Shown in pieces: positions 42,850-50,753 of a stretch of 52,372 bases of DNA. A program made the position numbers and the translations under genes. Position 1 is the first letter of the stretch. Each line of letters begins with the position of its first letter. The notes under the pieces are model-generated. The model saw nothing but the letters and a program-made list of their open reading frames with translations. It was not told where the DNA came from and made no database searches. Source of the DNA: an uncultured bacterium (lineage in GTDB: Bacteria; DUMJ01); NCBI GenBank assembly GCA_937958695.1, contig CALGNK010000026.1:1-52372 (forward strand), in the 5' to 3' direction.

Positions 42850-44568
42850 ATGGATACTTTTCTGCTTAGATATGTATCTAGATGGTGGAAATATCTGGTT
42901 GTAAGTATAGTAGCTCTTACGCTTGCTACTATACTCAGTCTTATATTACCCCGTATTCTTCAGTCTGGAATAGATAGTCTTATTCAGGGGGACTCTAAGA
43001 ATCTCTCCCGCTACGCAATTATTATAATCGGAATAGCATTAATTAGAGGATTTCTAACTTATATCCAGAGAAATCTAAGTGGTCTCTTTACAGAAAAGAT
43101 TGGAAAAGCCCTAAAGGATGAGCTATACGAGCATCTACACCATGTCCCTGTTTCTTACTTTGGAAGGATGTCTATTGGTGAGCTTGTTTCTAGGGCTTCT
43201 AGTGATGTGGAGGTTGTAAAGAGATTTGTTAACAATGCCCTTATACAGGTATTTTGGATTCTACTTCTTTTCTGTGGAGCTATGTATTTTATATTTGTCA
43301 CAAATGTGAGATTAGCCTTTATAGTCTCTTTAATTTTGCCATTTATTTCCATAACTACTATAAAGTTTTCTAGGACAGTAAGGCCCTTGCACTTAAAGAC
43401 CCAACAGCAGATAGCAGTTATGACTAGAGTAGCAGAAGAGCATCTATATGGAATTAAGATTGTTAAATCCTATGGTAGAGAGGATTATGTTATAGATAAA
43501 TTTAATAAAGAATCTTTTGGGGTTTTGAATAGAGTGTTGTCAGCTACAAGGATATCCTCTTTCTACTCCCCCCTTATAGGTTTTTTAGCTAATTCGAGTC
43601 TTCTGATTATACTTCTCTATGGTGGTATCCAGGTAATAAATGGTAATCTTACCCTTGGAGAACTAGTTGCATTTAATTCTTATGTTGGTATGTTACTCTG
43701 GCCTATGCGTTCAGTTGGACATATAATAAACCTCTCTCAGAGATATATAGCAGCTAGAGACAGATTATTAGAAATATTTAATGTACAACGTGAAGTAGAG
43801 CCAGAGAAACCTATTTTAAAGCCGATAAGAGGAGAGGTTATATTTGAGCATGTGACCTTTGGTTACAATAAGAATGAACCTGTTTTAAAGGATATAAATC
43901 TCAGAGTAAAACCTGGAGAAACTATAGCAATAGTTGGTTCTACTGGTTGTGGTAAGAGTACTCTTTTAGAGCTTATACCAAGGTTATATGATCCGCAACA
44001 TGGTACTATTTATATAGATGGGATAGATATAAGGAGATATAGTTTAGAGTATTTGAGGAAACATATAGGAATGGTATTTCAGGAGCCGTTTCTATTCTCA
44101 GATACTATAAAGAATAACATTGCTTTTGGTAAGCCTGATGTTACGATGGAAGAGATTATAGATGTAAGCAAAAAGGCTCAATGTTATGATTTTATTATGA
44201 ACCTCCCCCAAGGTTATGATACTATGGTAGGAGAACGAGGTGTTACCCTATCTGGAGGAGAAAGGCAGAGGGTTAGTCTAGCCAGGGCTCTCCTTATAAA
44301 CCCGCCAATCCTTCTCCTAGATGAACCCACTTCTAGTGTTGATGTAGAGACAGAGCTTTTGATACATAAGGCATTAGAGGATTTTAGAAAAAGATCTACT
44401 ATCTTTATTGTTGCCCATAGATTATCTACCATAAGAAATGCAGATAAGATAATAGTGTTGGAGAATGGAAGGATAGTTGAAGAAGGAACTCATGATGAGC
44501 TTCTAGATAGGAATGGGATATATGCCAGGATATACAATATGCAACTAGTGGGTGAAGATTATGCCTGA
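42850..44568 (+). CDS. ABC exporter half-transporter, subunit 1 (MsbA/LmrA type)
   Basis: A 572-residue half-transporter: six membrane helices (about 1-305) fused to an ATPase domain. Walker A is GSTGCGKST, Q-loop VFQEPFLF, signature LSGGERQR, Walker B LLLDEPTSSVD, H-loop AHRLS. All motifs are canonical. It pairs with the next gene, whose start lies inside its last codons, to form a heterodimer similar to Thermotoga TM287/288. Exported compounds may be lipids, drugs or peptides. ATG 42850 has no obvious ribosome binding site. Confidence 0.92.
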   Translation: MDTFLLRYVSRWWKYLVVSIVALTLATILSLILPRILQSGIDSLIQGDSKNLSRYAIIIIGIALIRGFLTYIQRNLSGLFTEKIGKALKDELYEHLHHVPVSYFGRMSIGELVSRASSDVEVVKRFVNNALIQVFWILLLFCGAMYFIFVTNVRLAFIVSLILPFISITTIKFSRTVRPLHLKTQQQIAVMTRVAEEHLYGIKIVKSYGREDYVIDKFNKESFGVLNRVLSATRISSFYSPLIGFLANSSLLIILLYGGIQVINGNLTLGELVAFNSYVGMLLWPMRSVGHIINLSQRYIAARDRLLEIFNVQREVEPEKPILKPIRGEVIFEHVTFGYNKNEPVLKDINLRVKPGETIAIVGSTGCGKSTLLELIPRLYDPQHGTIYIDGIDIRRYSLEYLRKHIGMVFQEPFLFSDTIKNNIAFGKPDVTMEEIIDVSKKAQCYDFIMNLPQGYDTMVGERGVTLSGGERQRVSLARALLINPPILLLDEPTSSVDVETELLIHKALEDFRKRSTIFIVAHRLSTIRNADKIIVLENGRIVEEGTHDELLDRNGIYARIYNMQLVGEDYA

Positions 44569-46330
44569 TATAGAACTTGAAGAAGAAGTCTTAGGTAAGG
44601 CTTACGATCCTAAACTTGCTAGAAGAATATTTAAGTTAGCAATTCCACATAAGAGGGAAATTTTTATTACGGTTATTTTTATGCTTATTGCAAGCGCTGT
44701 AGATTTAGCTAGACCATATATATTGAAATTAGCTATAGATAAGGCATTACTCTCTAAGGATTTTCATAAACTTATGATGTATGGTATATCTTATATATTG
44801 TGTATAGGTACTAGTTCACTTTTTTCAGGTTTACAATCCTATCTTATGACAAGGATGGGGGAAACTATCGTATTAAATTTAAGAGATGAACTCTTTGCTC
44901 ATCTTCAGAACCTTGATCTCTCCTATCATAATAGGGAGAAGGTTGGAAGAATGATATCTCGCCTTACATCTGATATCGATGCTATTTTAGAGCTTATAAG
45001 CTCTGGTATTACCACTATTATAGGCGATGGTTTTGTCCTCATAGGAATTATCGTTTTGCTTTTAAGTATGAATCTGACGCTTACTGGACTTACCTTCCTA
45101 CTGTTGCCAATCCTCTTTGTTTTGAGTTTTGAATTTAGAAAGAGGATGAGAGACATATATAGAATGGTCAGAATTAGTATTTCTATTGTTACTGGAAACT
45201 TTGCAGAAAGTATGGCTGGGATAAAGGTCACAAAGGTTTTTGCACGCTTTAAAGAGAGTGCTAATAACTTTTATAAACTTACGCAGAATAGTCTAGAAGC
45301 TGTGATGAAGTCTGTTCGTCTTGCTGGTATATATTTCCCAGCAGTTGAAATCATATCTGCCTGTGGGACAGCCCTTATTTTATGGTATGGAGGCACAAGA
45401 GTAATTCAAGGGGCAATAACTATTGGCACATTGGTTGCATTTTTGAATTATCTTGGTAGATTCTTTGGCCCCATTCAGGAACTTACTAACATATATAACG
45501 TCCTTCAGTCTGCTATGGCTGGAGCGGAAAGAGTATTTGGAATTCTAGATATAGAGCCAAAGATAAAGGATGCCCCTGATGCTATAGATGTAGATTTTAT
45601 AGAGGGTCGTATAGACTTTGAGCATGTATATTTTGGTTATGAGTCGGACAGATTGATACTTGAGGATTTTAATCTGCACATAGAGCCTAGTGAGAAGATA
45701 GGTATAGCAGGACCTACAGGGGCGGGAAAGACATCTATAACTAATCTACTTTTGAGATTTTACCAGCCCCAGAGTGGTAGAATCTTATTAGACGGGATAG
45801 ATTTGCAGAAGATATCGAATAAAAGTCTAAGAAAACTTATAGCTGTTGTTCCCCAAGAACCTTTCATATTTTCTGGGACAATCTTAGAGAACATAAGGTT
45901 TGGAAGACTAGATGCTACAGTAGAAGAAGTAGAGAGAGCCTGTGAATTAGCCTGTCTGGGTAACCTTCTCTCTAGACTCCCTAAAGGTTTATATACAGAA
46001 TTAGGAGAAAGAGGAGCAGGGATATCTGTTGGAGAGAAGCAATTGATATCAATAGCCAGGGCTATACTTGCCAATCCTAGAATTCTAATACTTGATGAGG
46101 CAACTTCTAATATAGATACTGAGACAGAGAAACTCATACAGGTAGCCCTTCAAAGACTTATGGAGGGAAGGACTTCTATTGTAATAGCGCATAGGCTCTC
46201 TACTATAAAAGAAATGGATAGAATTATTGTAATTCAGGAAGGTAAGATAGCAGAGATGGGAACTCATGAAGAATTATTAAGAAATGGCGGATTATATTCA
46301 CATCTAGTTGAAATCAGTGAGAGGGGTTAG
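44561..46330 (+). CDS. ABC exporter half-transporter, subunit 2
   Basis: A 589-residue half-transporter from ATG 44561; an upstream in-frame GTG at 44552 is less likely. It has six membrane helices (about 30-330) and an ATPase domain with Walker A GPTGAGKTS, Q-loop VPQEPFIF, Walker B LILDEATSNID and AHRLS. The signature reads ISVGEKQL rather than LSGGQ, so one of the two ATP sites of the heterodimer is probably degenerate, as is common in such pairs. It overlaps the previous gene by eight bases and is followed directly by the DUF5693 gene. Confidence 0.92.
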   Translation: MPDIELEEEVLGKAYDPKLARRIFKLAIPHKREIFITVIFMLIASAVDLARPYILKLAIDKALLSKDFHKLMMYGISYILCIGTSSLFSGLQSYLMTRMGETIVLNLRDELFAHLQNLDLSYHNREKVGRMISRLTSDIDAILELISSGITTIIGDGFVLIGIIVLLLSMNLTLTGLTFLLLPILFVLSFEFRKRMRDIYRMVRISISIVTGNFAESMAGIKVTKVFARFKESANNFYKLTQNSLEAVMKSVRLAGIYFPAVEIISACGTALILWYGGTRVIQGAITIGTLVAFLNYLGRFFGPIQELTNIYNVLQSAMAGAERVFGILDIEPKIKDAPDAIDVDFIEGRIDFEHVYFGYESDRLILEDFNLHIEPSEKIGIAGPTGAGKTSITNLLLRFYQPQSGRILLDGIDLQKISNKSLRKLIAVVPQEPFIFSGTILENIRFGRLDATVEEVERACELACLGNLLSRLPKGLYTELGERGAGISVGEKQLISIARAILANPRILILDEATSNIDTETEKLIQVALQRLMEGRTSIVIAHRLSTIKEMDRIIVIQEGKIAEMGTHEELLRNGGLYSHLVEISERG

Positions 46331-48250
46331 ATGATAAAAGATAAGAGGTTTATTATTTTTGTTTTAGTTTTATCATTAGTCTTTTCTTTAATTTCTATAT
46401 ATAAGAGGTTTTCTCTAGAGAGGTCAAATAGTGGGGTGGAGATCATTATAGATTCTGAAGATTTTCAAAACTTAGCATTTCAAGAAGGAATCTCCTTTTA
46501 TGAGCTACTTAGAGAGTTAAGGTCTGCCGGTGCTACTACGTTAAGTGTCCCTATGTTAACTTGGCAGGATCTAGAAACTAAGAATTACGTTGGTATTTTC
46601 TCCTACAGAGAGCTTGGTAGGTTAATACTTTCTGGTAGTACAGATCCTTTGGTATCTGTTTTATACAAGCAGGGCAGTCCTTCAGAGACATATATTATTG
46701 TAAAGCCAGGTTTTGATGTGTCTAGAGGGATTAACCTGTTAAAGGACCTTATAGGTTATGGAAGAATTAATCTTTTTCAGTATAATTCTAATCAAGTGTT
46801 TATTGTAAAGACTACCTCTTCTAATCTGAGGCTGCTTCCTTCTGGTTATATAGATTCTGCACTTGTAGAGACTGCTAAATCTCTGGGGTATAGAATTGTA
46901 TTTAGGCCATTGAATACTTCATATATAAATCAACTTGCAATACCTAAGATGTTAGATGTAGTGTCCCCATATAAAGATATTACTACTGCATTAGTATTTC
47001 AAGGAACAGAAGTACTTGGATACCCTAAATATCTAGAAGAGGTTAGCAAATTGATAAAAGAGAATGGCTTTAACATAGCGTTAGTAGAATTTAGTAATCA
47101 AAAGGGTATGGAAGTTCTTACCAAAGACCTAAAGGGAAGCATTGTAAGGTTACACTCTTTAACTTCAGGTGAAATGTATAAACTTAAACCCAGAGAGATA
47201 CTAGATAGAACTGTGAGGTCTGTCAAGGAAAGAAATGTAAGATTTTTATATCTTCGATCTATACCAAATTTTTATGAGAAGGAGACATTAATAGAGGAGA
47301 ATATAAGTTTGATCTCTTCCATTAGAGAGAGATTGAATAGGGAGAACTTTACTGTTGAGAAGGCTACTATTTTACCAAATTGGCAAGGATTTAGACTGGC
47401 TATACTTTCTATGGGGTTAGGAATGGGTATTGCCATAGTTCTAGTTGGGCAGAATATATTACCTCCATCTTTAATTTGGATCTTAGCTTTACTATCTTTT
47501 CTATCAGGAGGATTTGTTGTTTTATTACCGTTTTCCTTTCTTAAAAAGACTCTTGCCCTTGGGGTAGCCTGTATATTCCCTTTAGTTCCCATACGGCTAT
47601 TTGTTCTCTCTGACAAAAGAGAATATGTATTTTATAAGGTAATTAAGATAACTCTATTAAGTCTAATTGGCGGATTAATAATTAGTGGAGGTTTATCTTC
47701 TACTGATTTTATGCTTCAGATAAACCAGTTTATGGGGGTAAAACTAGCGCATATTATTCCATTTTTACTTTTCTTATTATTAGTATACTTCTCGCGTAGA
47801 GACGTTATTGTTAATATCCTGACCTATCCTCTAAATGTCTTGAGTCTATTATTAATACTTGCTTTTGTCGGAGGAGGTATATTCTATATACTTAGAACAG
47901 GTAATATATCTTCGGAAGCTGTCTGGATTTTTGAAGTTAAGATGAGGACTACTCTTGAAAGGCTTATGTTTGTAAGGCCTAGAACGCAGGAGTTTCTTAT
48001 AGGTTATCCATCAATCTTTTTGGCTTTAGAGTTCTTAAAGATAAAGAAAGAGATAGGGATAATCTTTAGTATTATCTCCTTAATAGCTCCTATTTCTATA
48101 ATAAACTCTTTCTGCCACATACATACACCGATATATATTGCTTTACTTAGGACACTTAATGGATTTATACTTGGTTCTATAATCGGTTATATTGTGATTA
48201 CTATTTTGCGTAGAATCTTAAACTTTTTTATTAGAAATACGGATGCTTAA
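46331..48250 (+). CDS. DUF5693 family membrane protein
   Basis: A 639-residue protein of unknown function. One N-terminal helix (about 8-25) is followed by an extracytoplasmic alpha/beta domain (to about 345; it includes GISFYELLRELRSAGATTLSV, a pattern of DUF5693) and then about eight membrane helices in the C-terminal half. It starts right after the exporter stop (TAGATG), so it probably works with that transporter or in envelope assembly. Related proteins are reported near cell-wall polysaccharide genes. The 3' end overlaps convergent coaE by 33 bases. Confidence 0.75.
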   Translation: MIKDKRFIIFVLVLSLVFSLISIYKRFSLERSNSGVEIIIDSEDFQNLAFQEGISFYELLRELRSAGATTLSVPMLTWQDLETKNYVGIFSYRELGRLILSGSTDPLVSVLYKQGSPSETYIIVKPGFDVSRGINLLKDLIGYGRINLFQYNSNQVFIVKTTSSNLRLLPSGYIDSALVETAKSLGYRIVFRPLNTSYINQLAIPKMLDVVSPYKDITTALVFQGTEVLGYPKYLEEVSKLIKENGFNIALVEFSNQKGMEVLTKDLKGSIVRLHSLTSGEMYKLKPREILDRTVRSVKERNVRFLYLRSIPNFYEKETLIEENISLISSIRERLNRENFTVEKATILPNWQGFRLAILSMGLGMGIAIVLVGQNILPPSLIWILALLSFLSGGFVVLLPFSFLKKTLALGVACIFPLVPIRLFVLSDKREYVFYKVIKITLLSLIGGLIISGGLSSTDFMLQINQFMGVKLAHIIPFLLFLLLVYFSRRDVIVNILTYPLNVLSLLLILAFVGGGIFYILRTGNISSEAVWIFEVKMRTTLERLMFVRPRTQEFLIGYPSIFLALEFLKIKKEIGIIFSIISLIAPISIINSFCHIHTPIYIALLRTLNGFILGSIIGYIVITILRRILNFFIRNTDA

Positions 48251-48799
48251 ATCTTTCCAGACCTTCTCAGTTTGTTCTTTTGTGCACTCAATACTTATCG
48301 ATGTATCTATTTTATAATTCGCAAACCTAAGTTTAACTTCTTGATTTAATTGGGAGGATAAACGTTTTTTAGCCTCATCTATTGTGATATGCCATTTTCT
48401 TGTAATCCTTTCTAAAAGGATCTCTTCTGAGGCATACGTTGTAATAACGAAATCTCCAATATCCCATGCCCTTACCTCTACATATAGAGGTACCTCTATA
48501 ACTAAGACATTATTACTGCTTCTATATCCCCTTAGATATCCTAAGACAAATGGATGAACAATAGAGTTTAATATATGTCTTTTATTGGAGTCTAAGAATA
48601 TTTCTCTTAAAAATTCTTTAGAACCATAATCTGGTAAAAAGTATCCTATTAATCTCTTTACTCTGGGATCACTATTTATAATGGACTTTGCTAGATCGTC
48701 ACTTGATATATATTCTGCTCCAAACTCTTTGAAATAGTTACATACTGTACTTTTACCGCTTCCTATTACCCCAGTGACTACTATAGTTACTTTTGGCAT
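48218..48799 (-). CDS. coaE: Dephospho-CoA kinase
   Basis: A 193-residue P-loop kinase for the last step of coenzyme A synthesis. Walker A is VTGVIGSGKST near the N-terminus. The CoaE motif appears as YISSDDLAKSII, and the lid and C-terminal region include EEILLERITRKWHITIDEAKKRLSSQ. The start overlaps mutM by 13 bases. The coaE-mutM pairing is common in bacteria. Confidence 0.92.
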   Translation of the reverse strand: MPKVTIVVTGVIGSGKSTVCNYFKEFGAEYISSDDLAKSIINSDPRVKRLIGYFLPDYGSKEFLREIFLDSNKRHILNSIVHPFVLGYLRGYRSSNNVLVIEVPLYVEVRAWDIGDFVITTYASEEILLERITRKWHITIDEAKKRLSSQLNQEVKLRFANYKIDTSISIECTKEQTEKVWKDLSIRISNKKV

Positions 48800-49569
48800 T
48801 TTGGACAGTAATAGGTACCTCTACCCCCAATCTTTATCATTACTATTGGTGTATCACAGATCGGACAAGCTTCTCCTTCCCTTCTATGAACCCTTGGTTC
48901 AAAACTTTTTTCCCTTGAGATAAGATTGGTAAACTCTTCAGTGGATGTCCCACCTAATCTCAATGCCTCTTCAAGTATGTCTTTTATTGATTTATATAAG
49001 AGTTTTATTTCTTCTTCATCTAGACTTTGGCAAGGCCTTGTTGGGTTGATCTTTGCTGAGAATAGTATCTCATCAGCATATGTATTGCCTATACCAGATA
49101 TAATATCCTGGTCCATCAAGAATGTCTTTATATTACTACGCTTTTTCTTAAGACTTTTGTTTAGATATTCTAATGTGAATTCTTGTGATAATGGATCTAA
49201 TCCTAGTTCTTCTGTTAGGGAATTTATCCCTTTAGTTATCTTCATTTGAGCTAGTCTCCTTGGGTCTCCAAAGTGGATATATTCTCCATCTATTGGAAGT
49301 ATCACACAGTCGTAACTGTCAGGTTCCTCATAGTCTAATAAGAATATATATCCATTAAGTCTTAGATGAAATGCTATATATAACTCGTCTAAAAGGATTA
49401 AGACCCATTTTCCTCTTCTTGTTACATCCTTTATCGTTTTATTCTCTAGTAGATTTGGGTCTCCACCGACTACTCTTGGATTTACTATAATTGGCTTACC
49501 CAGATTTTTATCCTTTATTCTACTCCTTAAATTACCTACGAGGATCTCTAATTCAGGTAACTCTGGCAT
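48787..49569 (-). CDS. mutM: Formamidopyrimidine-DNA glycosylase
   Basis: A 260-residue Fpg/MutM, excising 8-oxoguanine and related oxidised purines. The N-terminal MPELPELE supplies the catalytic Pro and Glu. The helix-two-turn-helix has MDQDIISGIGNTYADEILF, and the C-terminal zinc finger reads CPICDTPIV...YYCPKC. Lys in the beta-hairpin region near VTRRGKW fits. It starts next to the DUF167 stop and precedes coaE. Confidence 0.94.
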   Translation of the reverse strand: MPELPELEILVGNLRSRIKDKNLGKPIIVNPRVVGGDPNLLENKTIKDVTRRGKWVLILLDELYIAFHLRLNGYIFLLDYEEPDSYDCVILPIDGEYIHFGDPRRLAQMKITKGINSLTEELGLDPLSQEFTLEYLNKSLKKKRSNIKTFLMDQDIISGIGNTYADEILFSAKINPTRPCQSLDEEEIKLLYKSIKDILEEALRLGGTSTEEFTNLISREKSFEPRVHRREGEACPICDTPIVMIKIGGRGTYYCPKCQK

Positions 49570-49794
49570 CTAACCCTCCATCTTTATATCTACTATCTTT
49601 ATCTTACCTTTATGTCCACTTATAATCTTAATTTTAGATTTCGACACATTAAAATAATCTGCTAGTGCTTCTATTAACTCCTCGTTAGCTTTTCCATCTA
49701 AAGGAGGAGAATTTAGAGAGATTATATAAATCCCCTCTTCTATTCTGATATCCTGCTTCTTAGAATTAGGTTTAACCCTTACAGTGAGCTTCAT
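49570..49794 (-). CDS. DUF167 (YggU) family protein
   Basis: A 74-residue conserved protein. VRVKPNSKKQDIRIEEGIYII, then LNSPPLDGKANEELIEALA and ISGHKGKIKIVDI follow the DUF167 pattern throughout its length. The function is not known. It lies one base from mutM and three from the GH130 gene in one reverse-strand operon. Confidence 0.85.
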   Translation of the reverse strand: MKLTVRVKPNSKKQDIRIEEGIYIISLNSPPLDGKANEELIEALADYFNVSKSKIKIISGHKGKIKIVDIKMEG

Positions 49795-49797
49795 CTT

Positions 49798-50664
49798 TTA
49801 TTCCCTTATAAATCTATCCACCTCTTCCTTTTTTACTGTTGCTACTCCTATCACATAGTCGCCTCCACCGTAATATACATAGTAAGTATTATTTACCTCC
49901 ACTGCTCCGCAGGTGAATACCACATTAGGAACTATCCCTTCTAATTCGTAGTATTTTTCTGGTTCAAGAATCGGTTCTTCTTGTCTTTTTAGTACTATAC
50001 TTGGGTCTTCTAAGTCTAGAAGGGCTACTCCAAGTCTATAGACCATATCTTCATCTACTCCATGGTAGAATATAAGCCATCCATTCTCTGTTTTTATCGG
50101 AGGGGCTCCTGCTCCAATCTTTTTACTATCCCATTTGCCTTTTCTAGGAGTCATTATGACTCTGTGTCCTTCCCAATGGATAAGGTCATTAGAGTATGCA
50201 ATCCATATATCTGGAGGTATTCTGTGTAACATTACATATTTGCCACCTATCTTTTGGGGGAAAAGTACCGCATCCTTATTATCAACGTCTGGTAATATTA
50301 CTCCGTATCTTTCCCATGTTATAAAGTTTTTAGTACTGGCTAAAGATACCCTAGTTCCTTTCTCTGAATATGCAGTGTAGAGCATATAGAATGTATCTTC
50401 TATCTTTGTAATTCTTGGATCTTCTGCCCCAAAGGTTTCATAGTCTCCGGTATGTTCAAAAACTGGCTTATCTAATTTGAAGAAATGGAATCCGTCTCTA
50501 CTTATCGCGTATCCTATGTTCGATCTATTCTCCCCATATACAGCCCTATAGAGTAGATGAAATAGCCCATTATGGTGTACTACTCCTGCGTTAAATGTTC
50601 CTCCTTCTTCCCAGGTATATGTAGGTTTAAGTATTGGATTTCCTGGGTATCTAACTAGTTTCAT
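49798..50664 (-). CDS. GH130 family glycoside phosphorylase/hydrolase
   Basis: A 288-residue five-bladed beta-propeller of family GH130, whose members phosphorolyse or hydrolyse beta-mannosides. Repeated blade signatures are visible (RYPGNPILKP, YETFGAEDPRITKIEDTFYMLYTAY, PRKGKWDSKKIGAGAPPI, EGIVPNVVFTCGAV); the Asp in GAEDPR is the typical proton donor. There is no signal peptide. AAGGAGG lies 14 bases before the ATG, with a small inverted repeat between. It leads the operon with DUF167, mutM and coaE. Confidence 0.9.
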   Translation of the reverse strand: MKLVRYPGNPILKPTYTWEEGGTFNAGVVHHNGLFHLLYRAVYGENRSNIGYAISRDGFHFFKLDKPVFEHTGDYETFGAEDPRITKIEDTFYMLYTAYSEKGTRVSLASTKNFITWERYGVILPDVDNKDAVLFPQKIGGKYVMLHRIPPDIWIAYSNDLIHWEGHRVIMTPRKGKWDSKKIGAGAPPIKTENGWLIFYHGVDEDMVYRLGVALLDLEDPSIVLKRQEEPILEPEKYYELEGIVPNVVFTCGAVEVNNTYYVYYGGGDYVIGVATVKKEEVDRFIRE

Positions 50665-50741
50665 ACAGTTTTTCTGTACCTCCTTGTTAGTTGTTTGTAG
50701 ATTCTTTTATTATAAATTATACCTCAAAATAAACCATATAG

Positions 50742-50747
50742 TATAAT
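50742..50747 (+). promoter_or_regulatory. -10 element close to the next start codon
   Basis: A perfect TATAAT ends seven bases before ATG 50754, so transcription would begin at or next to the start codon. There is no ribosome binding site between, which suggests a leaderless message. The -35 region is weak. Confidence 0.5.
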
Positions 50748-50753
50748 GTTACT

